A stretch of DNA of 64,000 nt from Blautia sp. XA-2221 (GTDB lineage Bacteria > Bacillota > Clostridia > Lachnospirales > Lachnospiraceae): positions 1 to 64,000 of the forward strand of contig NZ_JAJQXX010000014.1 in assembly GCF_028767025.1 (NCBI RefSeq), given 5' to 3'. The notes beneath the pieces were generated by a model. The model ran no database searches. It had not been told where the DNA came from and worked only from the letters and a program-made list of their open reading frames with translations. Numbering within the stretch: position 1 is the first letter of the stretch; each line of letters opens with the position of its first letter. The translations under genes and the position numbers were made by a program. Shown here piece after piece: positions 36,786 to 48,003 of the stretch.

Positions 36786-38457
36786 TTTTCATATCCTCCT
36801 CGTCAAAAACATCATCAATGTTTGCCCCGGCAGGCACCATAGGAAACACGCTGAGATCCTGGTCGATCCAACAGTCAAGAACGATCGGTCCGTTATAAGA
36901 CAGAGCCTCTCTAAGCGCAGGTTCCACTTCCTCCATTTTTGTGACCCGGACAGCCTTTGCTCCCATGCCCTCAGCGATCTTCACAAAATCCACTGCATCA
37001 TTTAATACAGTATGCGAATATCTGTGATCGTAGAATAAAGTCTGCCACTGACGCACCATTCCCAGAACATGGTTGTTCAGTACAATCTGCACAAGTGGTT
37101 TTCCACAGCGCACTGCTGTTGCAATCTCATTCATGTTCATTCGGAAGCAGCCGTCACCTGCAATATTTACCACAGTCTTTTCCGGTCTTCCCATTTTGGC
37201 TCCGATAGCTGCTCCCAGACCAAAGCCCATGGTTCCCAGACCGCCGGAGCTTAAAAAGGTTCTCGGTTCTTTGTATTTATAATACTGAGCAGTCCACATC
37301 TGATGCTGTCCCACATCTGTGGTGATGATCGCATCACCATCTGTCAGCTCATAAAGCTTCTCTATAATATACGGACCTGTAAGCTGAGTATGGTCATAAT
37401 TCAGAGGATATTTCGCTTTCATCTCCTGAATATGCTCCATCCACTGAGGATGTTTTTTCTCCGGGACCTCCTCCAGAAGTCTTCTTAAAACTTCCCTGAT
37501 ATCTCCCTCTATGTAAGCATCTACCAGAACATTTTTATTTATTTCCGCAGCATCAATGTCGATCTGAAGAATCTTTGCTTTATTGGCAAAGGTTTTTGCA
37601 TTTCCGGTTACACGGTCACTGAACCGGGCTCCCAGAACGATCAGAAGGTCACACTGACTGACACCCAGATTGGAGGTTTTTGTTCCATGCATTCCCAGCA
37701 TTCCTGTATAGTAGGGATCTTCCCCTGAAAAACCGCCCTTTCCCATAAGGCTGTCACATACCGGAGCCTGGATCCTGTGAGAAAGCTCTGCAATCTCTGT
37801 TGATGCGCCGGAGATCACGGAACCGCCGCCAACAAAAATAAACGGTTTCTTCGCCTCACAGATCATTTCTACTGCCGTCTCCACATCCTCCCTGTGGATT
37901 TCGCTTGTCTCACGGTTCACAGTTGCCGGGCGACGGGGAGAATAATCATAAAACGCTCCTGTTACATCCTTTGTCACATCCACCAGAACCGGTCCCGGAC
38001 GTCCGCTCTTTGCAATATAAAAAGCCTTTCTCATAGTATCCGCAAGCTTGGTGATATCCTTTACAATGTAACTGTGCTTGGTGATTGGCATAACAATTCC
38101 TGCAATGTCCACTTCCTGGAAGGAGTCCTTTCCCAGAAGAGGTTTCCCTACGTTTGCAGTAATAGCCACTACCGGAACAGAATCCATATATGCAGTGGCG
38201 ATCCCGGTTACCAGGTTTGTGGCTCCCGGTCCTGAAGTTGCCATACACACTCCCACTTTTCCGGTTGCACGGGCATAGCCGTCTGCCGCATGAGCTGCTC
38301 CCTGCTCATGGGAGGTCAGAACATGATGAATTTCATCTCTGTATTTATAAAGTGCATCATAGACGTTCAGAATTGCTCCGCCCGGATATCCGAAAACGGT
38401 ATCCACGCCCTGTTCCTTCAGACATTCTATAATGATTTCCGCACCTGTCAGCTGCAT
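36769..38457 (-). CDS. ilvB: Acetolactate synthase, large (catalytic) subunit
   Basis: A 562-residue thiamine-diphosphate enzyme joining two pyruvates (or pyruvate and 2-ketobutyrate) for valine, leucine and isoleucine. It shows GYPGGAILNVYDAL, catalytic Glu in HEQGAAHAADGYAR (about 52), FAD-region GMLGMHGTKTSN, and the ThDP motif GDGCFRMNMNEIATA (about 440). The length and FAD motifs favour a biosynthetic enzyme over catabolic AlsS. No small subunit (ilvN) or reductoisomerase (ilvC) is nearby. AGGAGG precedes the ATG. Confidence 0.93.
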   Translation of the reverse strand: MQLTGAEIIIECLKEQGVDTVFGYPGGAILNVYDALYKYRDEIHHVLTSHEQGAAHAADGYARATGKVGVCMATSGPGATNLVTGIATAYMDSVPVVAITANVGKPLLGKDSFQEVDIAGIVMPITKHSYIVKDITKLADTMRKAFYIAKSGRPGPVLVDVTKDVTGAFYDYSPRRPATVNRETSEIHREDVETAVEMICEAKKPFIFVGGGSVISGASTEIAELSHRIQAPVCDSLMGKGGFSGEDPYYTGMLGMHGTKTSNLGVSQCDLLIVLGARFSDRVTGNAKTFANKAKILQIDIDAAEINKNVLVDAYIEGDIREVLRRLLEEVPEKKHPQWMEHIQEMKAKYPLNYDHTQLTGPYIIEKLYELTDGDAIITTDVGQHQMWTAQYYKYKEPRTFLSSGGLGTMGFGLGAAIGAKMGRPEKTVVNIAGDGCFRMNMNEIATAVRCGKPLVQIVLNNHVLGMVRQWQTLFYDHRYSHTVLNDAVDFVKIAEGMGAKAVRVTKMEEVEPALREALSYNGPIVLDCWIDQDLSVFPMVPAGANIDDVFDEEDMKNEQSV

Positions 38458-38579
38458 ATGTTTCCTCCTTATTCCCTCTGTATTTTATGATGTATCTCTT
38501 CGATCCGCTGTAAAATTGTCACTGTTTCGTAATGCCTGTGAAGTCCTCTCCGGACTGTTTTGTACGACGAATAAGCTTA

Positions 38580-40256
38580 TTATTTCTGAGTCTTCGGTAC
38601 CTCAAGGATCGCTCCGCGGTTTCCGGAGGTTACCATAGACGCATATCTTGCCAGATATCCTGTTGTTACTTTTGGTTCTCTGGGCTGCCATTTCTCTCTT
38701 CTTGCTTTCATTTCCTCATTGGAAACTTTTACTTCCAGTTTCAGTCCCGGAATATCAATACTGATGATGTCCCCTTCTTCGATCAGCGCAATAGGACCTC
38801 CTACAGCCGCCTCCGGAGAAACATGTCCGATAGAGGCTCCTCGGGATGCACCGCTGAATCTTCCGTCTGTGATCAGCGCCACAGAAGAACCAAGACCCAT
38901 GCCTGCAATTGCAGAAGTAGGATTCAGCATCTCTCTCATTCCCGGTCCGCCTTTCGGTCCTTCGTAGCGGATCACAACTACATCTCCCGGTACAATTTTT
39001 CCGCCCTTGATGGCGTCGATAGCGTCCTCTTCACAGTCAAACACTCTGGCAGGGCCCTCATGAACCATCATTTCCTGCACAACCGCCGAACGTTTGACCA
39101 CGCCGCCGTCAGGAGCAAGGTTGCCTTTCAGCACCGCAAGTCCTCCGGTCTGACTGTATGGATTGTCAATGGGACGTATTACCTCCGGATCCAGATTCAC
39201 ACAGTTTTTAATGTTTTCTCCTACTGTCTTTCCTGTGACAGTCATGCACTCTGTATGAAGCAGACCTTTTTTGTCCAGCTCATTCATAACTGCATAAACA
39301 CCGCCGGCTGCGTTTAAATCTTCCATATAAGTAGGTCCTGCCGGAGCAAGGTGACAGAGGTTCGGCGTTTTTTCACTGATGCTGTTTGCAAAGCTGATAT
39401 CAAAATCCATGCCGATCTCATGAGCGATAGCCGGAAGATGAAGCATACTGTTTGTGGAGCAGCCGAGAGCCATATCCACAGTCAGAGCATTGAGAATGGC
39501 TTCCTCAGTCATAATATCTCTCGGACGGATATTTCTTCTGTACATTTCCATAACCTGCATTCCTGCACGTTTGGCAAGACGGATCCTCTCAGAATAAACT
39601 GCGGGGATTGTTCCGTTTCCGCCAAGTCCCATGCCCAGAACCTCTGTGAGGCAGTTCATGGAGTTTGCAGTATACATACCGGAACAGGATCCGCAGGTAG
39701 GACAGGTTTTGTTTTCATATTCTGTCAGCTCATCCTCAGAAATATTTCCTGCCGCATAAGCGCCCACTGCTTCAAACATACTGGAAAGACTGGTTTTGTG
39801 TCCGTGGATACGGCCTGCAAGCATGGGACCTCCGCTGACAAATACAGTAGGTACATTGATCCTGGCTGCTGCCATCAGAAGCCCGGGAACATTTTTGTCG
39901 CAGTTTGGCACCATTACCAGGGCGTCAAACTGATGGGCCATTGCCATTGCCTCTGTGGAATCCGCGATCAGATCTCTTGTTACCAGAGAATATTTCATTC
40001 CTGTATGTCCCATGGCAATACCGTCGCAGACAGCAATAGCCGGGAATACCACAGGCGTTCCGCCTGCCATGGCAACTCCCTGTTTTACCGCGTCCACTAT
40101 TTTATCAAGATTCATATGTCCGGGAACAATTTCATTATAAGAACTTACGATTCCCACCATGGGACGTTCCATTTCTTCCTTTGTAAATCCAAGAGCATTA
40201 AACAGGGACCTGTGCGGAGCCTGCTGTGAACCTTTTTTTACTGCATCACTTCTCAT
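38580..40256 (-). CDS. ilvD: Dihydroxy-acid dehydratase
   Basis: A 558-residue iron-sulfur dehydratase making 2-keto acids in branched-chain amino acid synthesis. Cluster cysteines are visible in [13 protein letters not shown] (about 122) and [18 protein letters not shown] (about 195). [14 protein letters not shown] and [19 protein letters not shown] are family signatures. I start at MRSDAVKKG (40256), preceded by GGGAGAG; an upstream ATG at 40328 lacks a site. It sits between leuB and ilvB. Confidence 0.96.
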   Translation of the reverse strand: MRSDAVKKGSQQAPHRSLFNALGFTKEEMERPMVGIVSSYNEIVPGHMNLDKIVDAVKQGVAMAGGTPVVFPAIAVCDGIAMGHTGMKYSLVTRDLIADSTEAMAMAHQFDALVMVPNCDKNVPGLLMAAARINVPTVFVSGGPMLAGRIHGHKTSLSSMFEAVGAYAAGNISEDELTEYENKTCPTCGSCSGMYTANSMNCLTEVLGMGLGGNGTIPAVYSERIRLAKRAGMQVMEMYRRNIRPRDIMTEEAILNALTVDMALGCSTNSMLHLPAIAHEIGMDFDISFANSISEKTPNLCHLAPAGPTYMEDLNAAGGVYAVMNELDKKGLLHTECMTVTGKTVGENIKNCVNLDPEVIRPIDNPYSQTGGLAVLKGNLAPDGGVVKRSAVVQEMMVHEGPARVFDCEEDAIDAIKGGKIVPGDVVVIRYEGPKGGPGMREMLNPTSAIAGMGLGSSVALITDGRFSGASRGASIGHVSPEAAVGGPIALIEEGDIISIDIPGLKLEVKVSNEEMKARREKWQPREPKVTTGYLARYASMVTSGNRGAILEVPKTQK

Positions 40257-40389
40257 GTGTATGTCTCTCCCTTCTGTATGACAAGACAGATTATTCTGCC
40301 TGATGTTTACTGTAAATTCAAAAACCAATCAATCACAACTGATCTTTTCTGCAAAGCAGTGTCCGGTAGATAATTCCGGTTTTATTCTG

Positions 40390-41472
40390 TCACACTGCTG
40401 CCGCGATCAAATCTCCCATTTCTTCGGTTCCTACCGGCATACATCCTTCTGACATAATATCGCATGTCCGGTATCCGTCTGCAAGAACCTTCTGTACTGC
40501 CATTTCCACTGCGTCTGCTTCCTTATCCAAATCAAGAGAATATCGGAGCATCATGGCTGCGGAAAGAATAGTCGCAACAGGATTTGCCTTATTCTGTCCG
40601 GCAATATCCGGCGCAGAACCGTGGCTGGGCTCATAAAGCCCGAATTTTGTATCATTCAGACTTGCTGAAGAAAGCATTCCGATAGAACCGGTTACCATGC
40701 TCGCCTCATCAGAAAGAATATCTCCAAACATATTCTCTGTAAGGATCACATCAAACTGTCCCGGATTATGGACAAGCTGCATAGCGCAGTTGTCTACCAG
40801 CATATGCTCCAGAGTAACCTCCGGATAATCCTTTGCCACCTCTTCCACAACTTTTCTCCAAAGTCGGGAAGAATCCAGTACATTTGCCTTATCTACACTT
40901 GTCACCTTTTTCCTTCTCTTCATTGCAATATCAAAAGCTTTTACTGCAATACGGCGGATTTCATTTTCGTTATAGGAAAGTGTATCAATGGCTGTTTCTA
41001 TTCCATTTTCCTCAACCGTTTTTCTTTCCCCGAAATAAAGGCCTCCGGTAAGCTCTCTGACAATGATCATGTCAAATCCTTCTCCTATAACCTCTTCTTT
41101 CAGTGGGCAGGCTGCCTTCAGTTCCTGATACAGGTATGCAGGACGAAGATTTGCAAAAAGATTCAGCTCCTTGCGGATTGCCAGCAGTCCTGCCTCCGGG
41201 CGTCTGGACGGCTCCAGTCTGTACCAGGGAGAAGTCTTTGCATCTCCTCCAATAGAGCCCATCAGAACCGCATCTGAAGCCTTTGCAGTTTCTACTGCTT
41301 CCTCTGTCAGCGGAACTCCATGTGCATCAATGGATGCGCCACCTAACAAAACCTCTGAGTATATAAATTTATGACCGTATCTGCTGCAGACAGCATCCAG
41401 AACTTTCCTGGCCTCTCTTACAATTTCCGGTCCAATCCCATCTCCGGGGATCAATGCAATCCTGTATTCCAT
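40390..41472 (-). CDS. leuB: 3-isopropylmalate dehydrogenase
   Basis: A 360-residue NAD-dependent decarboxylating dehydrogenase of leucine synthesis. It has [12 protein letters not shown], the Tyr-containing [14 protein letters not shown] (about 140), the catalytic Lys in [15 protein letters not shown] (about 195) and [18 protein letters not shown] (about 285). The ATG follows AAGGA almost directly, an unusually close ribosome binding site. First gene of leuB-ilvD-ilvB-serC-serA; leuA, leuC and leuD are not here. Confidence 0.96.
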   Translation of the reverse strand: MEYRIALIPGDGIGPEIVREARKVLDAVCSRYGHKFIYSEVLLGGASIDAHGVPLTEEAVETAKASDAVLMGSIGGDAKTSPWYRLEPSRRPEAGLLAIRKELNLFANLRPAYLYQELKAACPLKEEVIGEGFDMIIVRELTGGLYFGERKTVEENGIETAIDTLSYNENEIRRIAVKAFDIAMKRRKKVTSVDKANVLDSSRLWRKVVEEVAKDYPEVTLEHMLVDNCAMQLVHNPGQFDVILTENMFGDILSDEASMVTGSIGMLSSASLNDTKFGLYEPSHGSAPDIAGQNKANPVATILSAAMMLRYSLDLDKEADAVEMAVQKVLADGYRTCDIMSEGCMPVGTEEMGDLIAAAV

Positions 41473-41536
41473 TTCCTTATTTTCTTTTTCCGCAGAAAAC
41501 TACCCTGCAGACCCCTTTCCTTTTTGGATTGTTACT

Positions 41537-41565
41537 ATAATAACGCACTTTGCAGAAGAATTCAA
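41537..41565 (-). promoter_or_regulatory. Promoter of leuB-ilvD-ilvB-serC-serA
   Basis: On the minus strand TTGAAT (41560-41565), a 17-nt spacer and TATTAT (41537-41542). The leader is about 55 nt, with a small hairpin (CTGCAG...CTGCGG) but no T-box core. Confidence 0.7.
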
Positions 41566-41661
41566 CCTGTTAAAGCGAAAAAGTTATATATAAATACTGT
41601 CTTAGTTTGTGTCATTCAGACTATATCTGCTAAAACGCTTTATTTTAGAGCAATTTCCAGC

Positions 41662-41697
41662 AAAAAATAAGCACCGGTCACCCGGTGCTTATTTTTT
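41662..41697 (-). terminator. Terminator after yajC
   Basis: AAAAAATAAGCACCGG (41662-41677), loop TCAC, CCGGTGCTTATTTTTT (41682-41697): a perfect 16-bp stem with T-runs on both strands, three bases after yajC. Confidence 0.88.
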
Positions 41698-41699
41698 CA

Positions 41700-41999
41700 T
41701 TATGCAGTTGCCTGCTCTGCTTTTTCTACTTCTGCAATTGCCTGTTTTCTCATAGGAATACGGCAGTTTTTGTTGTTTCCAAACTCTACAATAACGTCTT
41801 CTTCTGTCATGTCAATAACAACACCGTAGAAACCGCTTGTTGTTACAACGCTGTCGCCTACTTCCATACTGTTCAGCATAGCCTGAAGTCTTTTCTGCTC
41901 TTTTTTCTGAGGGCGGATCATCAGGAAATACATGATTCCAAAAATGATCACCATCCATATGAGCATCATACCCATACTTGCAGCTCCGCTTGCTTCCAT
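41700..41999 (-). CDS. yajC: Preprotein translocase subunit YajC
   Basis: A 99-residue membrane protein that joins the SecDF complex. One helix (about 9-26, MLIWMVIIFGIMYFLMI) is followed by RPQKKEQKRLQAMLNSMEVGDSVVTTSGFYGVV, the family signature, and an acidic-basic tail. AGGAGG lies 8 nt before the ATG. It follows tgt by 136 nt on the same strand; tgt-yajC is a conserved pair in bacteria. Confidence 0.95.
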   Translation of the reverse strand: MEASGAASMGMMLIWMVIIFGIMYFLMIRPQKKEQKRLQAMLNSMEVGDSVVTTSGFYGVVIDMTEEDVIVEFGNNKNCRIPMRKQAIAEVEKAEQATA

Positions 42000-42135
42000 T
42001 TTGTTTCCTCCTGTTTTCTGACTGTCTTACCTGCTTCCCTGTCCGGAAACATTATAACATATCATACACAAAAATAAAAATTTCTTCAAGTGTTTTTGTT
42101 GTTTTTTTCTATTTCTACATTTTATTTATACAGTT

Positions 42136-43272
42136 TTATTCTCCCCTGAGGAAGCCCTCCAGACGCATTTTCTTATATTCTGCAAATCTGCCCTCATCAA
42201 GGGCTTCTCTGATCTCCTCCATCATGTGATTATAGAAATACAGATTATGAAGAACACAAAGACGCATTCCCAGCATTTCCTTTGCTTTCAGAAGATGACG
42301 GATATAGGCTCTGCTGTAATGACGGCAGGCAGGACACTGGCATCCCTCTTCTATAGGTCTTGTATCCAGTTCATATTTTGCATTGAACATATTCATTTTT
42401 CCATGATTGGTGTACACATGGCCATGACGTCCGTTTCTGCTTGGATATACGCAGTCAAAGAAATCCACACCTCTGTCCACACCTTCAAGAATATTGGCAG
42501 GCGTTCCCACTCCCATCAGATAAGTAGGTTTATCCTGAGGCAGATACGGAACTACCGCATCCAGGATCCGATACATTTCTTCGTGGGTTTCTCCTACTGC
42601 AAGTCCGCCTACCGCATAGCCGTCCAAATCCATTTTTGCAATTTCTTTTGCATGCTCGATACGGATATCTTCATAAATCGCGCCCTGATTGATACCAAAA
42701 AGAAGCTGATCTTTATTGATAGTATCCGGAAGGCTGTTCAGCCTTGCCATTTCTGTTTTACATCTGGCAAGCCATCTAGTAGTTCTCTCTACTGATTTCT
42801 GCACATAATCTCTGTCTGCAACACTGCTTGGACATTCATCAAAGGCCATGGCAATGGTGGAGGCAAGATTGGACTGGATCTGCATACTTTCCTCCGGTCC
42901 CATAAAGATTTTGTGTCCGTCAATATGAGACTGAAAATGAACACCTTCCTCCTTGATCTTACGGAGCTTGGAAAGTGAAAATACCTGGAATCCGCCGGAA
43001 TCGGTCAGGATCGGTTTGTCCCATACCATGAACTTGTGAAGTCCGCCAAGCTGTTTTACCACCTTATCACCAGGGCGCACATGAAGATGATAGGTATTGG
43101 AAAGCTCTACCTGAGTTCCAATCTCATGAAGATCCATTGTGGACACTGCGCCTTTAATGGCACCGATGGTTCCTACATTCATAAATACAGGGGTCTGTAT
43201 TGTGCCGTGGACCGTATGAAACTCTGCCCTTTTTGCACGCCCCTCTGTTTTCAGCAACTTATATTCTGCCAT
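42136..43272 (-). CDS. tgt: tRNA-guanine transglycosylase
   Basis: A 378-residue enzyme exchanging the wobble guanine of GUN tRNAs for preQ1 in queuosine synthesis. The catalytic and substrate motifs are LTDSGGFQVFSLSKLRKI (about 90-107), DECPSSVADRDYVQKSVERT (about 143-162), GGLAVGE and DCVYPSRNGRHG with the nucleophilic Asp (about 264). Zinc ligands are in CQCPAC (about 302-307) and CVLHN. It pairs functionally with queH at 13844-14464. Confidence 0.97.
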   Translation of the reverse strand: MAEYKLLKTEGRAKRAEFHTVHGTIQTPVFMNVGTIGAIKGAVSTMDLHEIGTQVELSNTYHLHVRPGDKVVKQLGGLHKFMVWDKPILTDSGGFQVFSLSKLRKIKEEGVHFQSHIDGHKIFMGPEESMQIQSNLASTIAMAFDECPSSVADRDYVQKSVERTTRWLARCKTEMARLNSLPDTINKDQLLFGINQGAIYEDIRIEHAKEIAKMDLDGYAVGGLAVGETHEEMYRILDAVVPYLPQDKPTYLMGVGTPANILEGVDRGVDFFDCVYPSRNGRHGHVYTNHGKMNMFNAKYELDTRPIEEGCQCPACRHYSRAYIRHLLKAKEMLGMRLCVLHNLYFYNHMMEEIREALDEGRFAEYKKMRLEGFLRGE

Positions 43273-43315
43273 ATTTCTGTTTCCTCTTTCTGCGGTAAAA
43301 TTTTTACTGTTTTTC

Positions 43316-43344
43316 AGTATAACTTGTATTGCATAAAAAGTAAA
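43316..43344 (-). promoter_or_regulatory. Promoter of tgt
   Basis: On the minus strand TTTACT (43339-43344), a 17-nt spacer and TATACT (43316-43321), about 44 nt before the tgt ATG. Confidence 0.7.
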
Positions 43345-43496
43345 GTACGCAGCCAGAGGAAATCCGGCTGTTTATACTGTGATAGATTGCATGATCTAAA
43401 CAGCTGATATATTTTCACATATTAAAATCAGATTATTTTTATCTGTTTTTCAGAATCCCACACCTGTTTACCCTTACAAATTGTGAAAGTTATACA

Positions 43497-43525
43497 TTGT
43501 CATTTTAAAAACTTTGTCGTATAAT
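43497..43525 (+). promoter_or_regulatory. Promoter of the giant activase gene
   Basis: TTGTCA (43497-43502), a 17-nt spacer and TATAAT (43520-43525). The leader to the ATG at 43621 is about 88 nt. Between the two divergent promoters (43345-43496) I see nothing else. Confidence 0.78.
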
Positions 43526-43620
43526 GTTACGGAATCTTTATCTTATTGTTTACTTATAATAAGAAAGAATATTTGACAGATCTACAACAGATACGACACG
43601 AGGAGGCTGACTCACATTTT

Positions 43621-46600
43621 ATGAATACATATACATTAGGAATTGATATCGGATCTACCACCGTAAAAATCGCGATTCTTGATGAAAATCAAACCCTGTT
43701 GTTTGCCGATTATCAAAGACATTTTGCAAACATTCAGGAAACTCTGGCCGATCTTCTCCAGAAAGCATATGATAAGCTTGGCGAATGTACCCTGCAGCCG
43801 GTGATCACCGGTTCCGGAGGTCTGACTCTTGCCAATCATCTGGAAATCCCGTTTGTCCAGGAAGTGATCGCTGTTTCCTCCTCCCTGCAGACAATGGCTC
43901 CACAGACAGACGTTGCCATTGAGCTTGGCGGTGAGGATGCCAAGATCATTTACTTTGAAGGTGGAAATATCGAACAGCGTATGAACGGGATCTGTGCCGG
44001 CGGTACAGGATCCTTTATCGATCAGATGGCATCCCTGCTTCAGACAGATGCCCCTGGTCTGAATGAATTCGCAAAAAATTATAAAGCCCTTTATCCCATT
44101 GCAGCCCGCTGCGGTGTTTTTGCAAAAACAGATATCCAGCCGCTGATCAACGAGGGCGCTACAAAAGAGGATCTTTCTGCTTCTATTTTTCAGGCAGTTG
44201 TCAACCAGACTATTTCCGGTCTTGCCTGCGGCAAGCCCATCAGAGGTCATGTTGCATTTCTGGGAGGCCCTCTGCACTTTTTGTCAGAGCTGAAGGCTGC
44301 TTTTATCCGAACTCTGAAGCTGGATGAGGAACACACCATTGTTCCGGAAAATTCTCATCTTTTTGCAGCCATTGGCTCTGCCCTCAATGCGAAAAAAGAA
44401 ATAGAAGTTTCTCTCACAGACCTGAAAGACCGGCTCCGTCATTCCATTAAGCTTGATTTTGAAGTCGAACGCATGGAACCTCTTTTTTCTTCAGAAGAGG
44501 ATTATCAGGAATTTACAGAGCGACAGAGCTCTTATCGGGTAGCCACCGGCGATCTTTCCACTTACAGTGGAAACTGCTATCTTGGCATTGACGCCGGCAG
44601 CACCACCACAAAAACTGCTCTTGTAGGCGAAGACGGAAGTCTTCTTTACTCCTTTTACAGCAGCAACAACGGAAGCCCTCTGAATACTGCCATCCGCTCT
44701 ATCCAGGAAATCTACTCACAGCTGCCAAAGGATGCCCATATCGCCTATGCCTGTTCCACAGGATACGGAGAAGCTCTGATCAAAGCGGCTCTTCTGCTTG
44801 ACGAGGGAGAGGTGGAAACAGTTTCCCATTATTATGCTGCCGCTTTTTTTGACCCCCAGGTAGACTGCATCCTTGATATCGGCGGACAGGATATGAAGTG
44901 TATCAAGATCAAAAATCAGACTGTGGACAGTGTGCAGCTCAATGAAGCCTGCTCTTCCGGGTGCGGTTCCTTTATTGAAACTTTTGCAAAATCTCTGAAC
45001 TACAGCGTACAGGACTTTGCAAAAGCAGCTCTTTTTGCAGAACATCCGATTGATCTTGGAACAAGATGTACGGTATTTATGAATTCCAAGGTAAAGCAGG
45101 CCCAGAAGGAAGGTGCAGAGGTTTCTGATATTTCTGCCGGACTTGCCTATTCGGTTATCAAAAATGCTCTTTATAAAGTAATCAAGGTTTCCGATGCCTC
45201 TGAGCTTGGAAAACATATTGTGGTTCAGGGCGGAACCTTTTATAACGATGCAGTTCTCAGAAGCTTCGAAAAAATTGCCGACTGCCATGCAATCCGTCCT
45301 GATATTGCAGGAATCATGGGAGCTTTCGGCGCTGCTCTGATTGCCAGGGAACGCTATGAGGAAGGCAAAGAAACAACCATGCTTCCTATTGAAAAGATCA
45401 ATTCCCTAAAATACACAACCTCCATGGCAAACTGTCGGGGCTGCACCAATAACTGCCGTCTTACCATCAACAAATTCAGCGGAGGACGTCAGTTTGTCAG
45501 CGGAAACCGATGCGAACGCGGAATCGGCAAAGAAAAAAACAAAGAGCATATTCCAAACCTTTACGAGTACAAGTATAAGAGAATTTTCTCCTATGAACCC
45601 CTCTCTGCGGACAAAGCAGTCCGGGGCAAAGTAGGAATTCCCCGTGTTCTTAACATGTTTGAGAATTATCCTTTCTGGTTTACTTTCTTTACAAAACTGA
45701 ATTATGAAGTAGTTCTTTCGCCTACTTCCACCAGAAAGATTTATGAGCTTGGAATTGAATCCATTCCCAGTGAATCCGAATGTTATCCGGCAAAAATGGC
45801 TCACGGGCACGTAAGCTGGCTTTTAAAAAAGGGCATAAAATTTATTTTTTATCCCTGTATTCCCTATGAGCGCAACGAGTTCCCGGATGCTGTAAACCAT
45901 TACAACTGCCCAATCGTCACTTCCTATGCGGAAAATATCAAAAACAATGTAGACGAGCTTCATGATCCGGAAATTGATTTCCGTAATCCTTTTCTTGCAT
46001 TTACCTCAGAGGCAGTGCTTACTGACCGTCTTGTAGAGGTTTTTAAAGAGTTGCCCGCTCAGGAGGTAAAAGACGCTGCCCATGCTGCCTGGGAAGAACT
46101 GGCAGCCGCCCGCAGAGATATTGAGAAAAAGGGTGAAGAAACTCTGGAATACCTGAAAAAAACAGGACGCAGGGGCATTGTCCTGGCAGGCCGTCCCTAC
46201 CACATTGACCCGGAAATCCATCACGGTATCCCGGATCTTATCAACAGCTACGGACTTGCTGTTCTTACAGAGGATTCCATTTCCCATCTGGCAGACATTG
46301 AGCGTCCGATCCGAGTCAATGACCAGTGGATGTATCATTCCCGCCTTTATGCTGCTGCCAGCTTTGTAAAAACAAGGGAGGATCTTGATCTGATCCAGCT
46401 GAATTCCTTTGGCTGCGGTCTGGATGCTGTTACAACCGATGAAGTATATGAAATCCTGGACGGAAGCGGCAAGATCTACACCTGTCTGAAAATTGACGAG
46501 GTAAACAATCTTGGCGCAGCCCGCATCCGTATCCGTTCTCTTCTGGCAGCCATCCGCGCCAAAGAAAAGCAGAACAGAAAACGGGATATCCGGTCCTCTG

Positions 46601-47850
46601 CCATAGAAAAGGTTGTTTTTACAAAAGAGATGAAAAAGGACTATACTATTCTCTGCCCGCAGATGTCGCCATTTCATTTCAGTATTCTTCAGGCAGCCTT
46701 TAATTCCTGCGGATACAATCTGGAGGTTCTTCCAAACGATAACAAAGGCGCTGTGGATGTTGGACTGAAATATGTAAACAATGATGCCTGCTATCCTTCC
46801 CTAATCGTTGTAGGACAGATTATGGATGCTCTTTTATCCGGCAAATATGATCTGGACAAAACAGCCGTTATTATGACTCAGACGGGAGGCGGCTGCCGCG
46901 CTTCCAACTATATCGGATTTATCCGCCGTGCGCTGAAAAAAGCCGATATGGAGCAGGTTCCTGTCATCTCTCTGAATCTGAGCGGTCTGGAAAGCAATCC
47001 GGGATTTAAGCTGACTCTTCCTCTGGTAAAAAAAATATGCTACGGAGCCGTGTTCGGAGATCTTCTTATGAAATGCGTTTACCGAATGCGTCCTTATGAA
47101 CAGGAAAAGGGCATTGTAAACCGGAAGCACAAAATATGGGAGCAGCGGGTAATTTCTTTCCTTCAGGGAGGAAGCATCAGCCACAACCAGTTCAAAAAAA
47201 TGTGTCGTGAACTGGTTTACGAATTTGATATGATCCCAATTACCGGAGAGCGCAAGCCTCGGGTTGGAATCGTAGGGGAAATCCTGGTAAAATTCCTGCC
47301 CGCTGCAAACAACCATCTTGCCGAGCTTTTGGAGGCAGAAGGCGCAGAGGCAGTATGTCCCGATCTGATCGACTTTATCAGCTACTGTTTCTTTAACCAG
47401 AATTTCAAATCCGATTATCTTGGATTTAAGAAATCAAAGGCAACTGTTGCCAACTGGGGAATCAAAGGTATTGACTGGCTCCGCAAAGCCGCAGATGAAG
47501 CGCTTGAACAAAGCCGTCATTTTTCCTCTTCTGCGGATATCCGACAGCTTGCAGAAATGGCTTCTCCTATTGTTTCTCCGGGAAATCAGACCGGGGAGGG
47601 CTGGTTCCTGACCGGAGAAATGCTGGAACTGATCAACGGCGGTGTTCCTAATATTGTTTGTATCCAGCCTTTTGGCTGTCTGCCAAACCATATTGTAGGA
47701 AAGGGCGTTATCAAAGAGATCCGCCGCAGACATCCAAAAGCAAATATTGTTGCTATTGACTACGATCCGGGCGCCAGTGAGGTAAATCAGCTAAACCGTA
47801 TCAAGCTTATGCTTTCTACTGCTGTAAAAAATATGGAAAAAGAAGTGTAA
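43621..47850 (+). CDS. Giant 2-hydroxyacyl-CoA dehydratase activase-related protein
   Basis: A 1409-residue fusion. Two BcrA/BadF/HgdC ATPase modules come first: [17 protein letters not shown] (residue 4) with ICAGGTGSF, and [16 protein letters not shown] (about 318) with ACSSGCGSF and the cysteine in [10 protein letters not shown], the [4Fe-4S] site of activases. Next is DUF2229 (about 660-880, [29 protein letters not shown]), then a long HgdB/HgdA-like region to the end. Classical activases use ATP to push one electron into a dehydratase; no dehydratase subunits lie nearby, so the partner is unknown. ATG 43621 has AGGAGG 14 nt upstream; a TTG at 43546 has no site. Confidence 0.87.
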   Translation: MNTYTLGIDIGSTTVKIAILDENQTLLFADYQRHFANIQETLADLLQKAYDKLGECTLQPVITGSGGLTLANHLEIPFVQEVIAVSSSLQTMAPQTDVAIELGGEDAKIIYFEGGNIEQRMNGICAGGTGSFIDQMASLLQTDAPGLNEFAKNYKALYPIAARCGVFAKTDIQPLINEGATKEDLSASIFQAVVNQTISGLACGKPIRGHVAFLGGPLHFLSELKAAFIRTLKLDEEHTIVPENSHLFAAIGSALNAKKEIEVSLTDLKDRLRHSIKLDFEVERMEPLFSSEEDYQEFTERQSSYRVATGDLSTYSGNCYLGIDAGSTTTKTALVGEDGSLLYSFYSSNNGSPLNTAIRSIQEIYSQLPKDAHIAYACSTGYGEALIKAALLLDEGEVETVSHYYAAAFFDPQVDCILDIGGQDMKCIKIKNQTVDSVQLNEACSSGCGSFIETFAKSLNYSVQDFAKAALFAEHPIDLGTRCTVFMNSKVKQAQKEGAEVSDISAGLAYSVIKNALYKVIKVSDASELGKHIVVQGGTFYNDAVLRSFEKIADCHAIRPDIAGIMGAFGAALIARERYEEGKETTMLPIEKINSLKYTTSMANCRGCTNNCRLTINKFSGGRQFVSGNRCERGIGKEKNKEHIPNLYEYKYKRIFSYEPLSADKAVRGKVGIPRVLNMFENYPFWFTFFTKLNYEVVLSPTSTRKIYELGIESIPSESECYPAKMAHGHVSWLLKKGIKFIFYPCIPYERNEFPDAVNHYNCPIVTSYAENIKNNVDELHDPEIDFRNPFLAFTSEAVLTDRLVEVFKELPAQEVKDAAHAAWEELAAARRDIEKKGEETLEYLKKTGRRGIVLAGRPYHIDPEIHHGIPDLINSYGLAVLTEDSISHLADIERPIRVNDQWMYHSRLYAAASFVKTREDLDLIQLNSFGCGLDAVTTDEVYEILDGSGKIYTCLKIDEVNNLGAARIRIRSLLAAIRAKEKQNRKRDIRSSAIEKVVFTKEMKKDYTILCPQMSPFHFSILQAAFNSCGYNLEVLPNDNKGAVDVGLKYVNNDACYPSLIVVGQIMDALLSGKYDLDKTAVIMTQTGGGCRASNYIGFIRRALKKADMEQVPVISLNLSGLESNPGFKLTLPLVKKICYGAVFGDLLMKCVYRMRPYEQEKGIVNRKHKIWEQRVISFLQGGSISHNQFKKMCRELVYEFDMIPITGERKPRVGIVGEILVKFLPAANNHLAELLEAEGAEAVCPDLIDFISYCFFNQNFKSDYLGFKKSKATVANWGIKGIDWLRKAADEALEQSRHFSSSADIRQLAEMASPIVSPGNQTGEGWFLTGEMLELINGGVPNIVCIQPFGCLPNHIVGKGVIKEIRRRHPKANIVAIDYDPGASEVNQLNRIKLMLSTAVKNMEKEV

Positions 47851-47902
47851 CTGCCTCACTGAAACAACATTTTGTTTTATCTACGCCAACCGTATCCACA
47901 TA

Positions 47903-47952
47903 AAAAAAGGGTATTTTCAGCCGGCTGCTGCCAGCTGAAAATCCCCTTTTTA
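47903..47952. terminator. Bidirectional terminator between convergent genes
   Basis: AAAAAGGGTATTTTCAGC pairs with GCTGAAAATCCCCTTTTT (one mismatch) around a 12-nt loop, giving T-runs both ways. Confidence 0.85.
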
Positions 47953-48003
47953 TTTTATTTTCTGATTCCCAAAAAGCATCTCTGTACTGCACATTTCCCG
48001 CTT

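Noticed and set aside
39351-40229. 292-codon plus-strand ORF antisense to ilvD
   Set aside because: Low-complexity His/Cys/Ser content typical of antisense frames; ilvD is certain on the other strand.
41473-41661. T-box leader upstream of leuB
   Set aside because: GGGTAG near the small hairpin resembles a T-box only weakly; the leader from the promoter is about 55 nt, too short for specifier and antiterminator domains.
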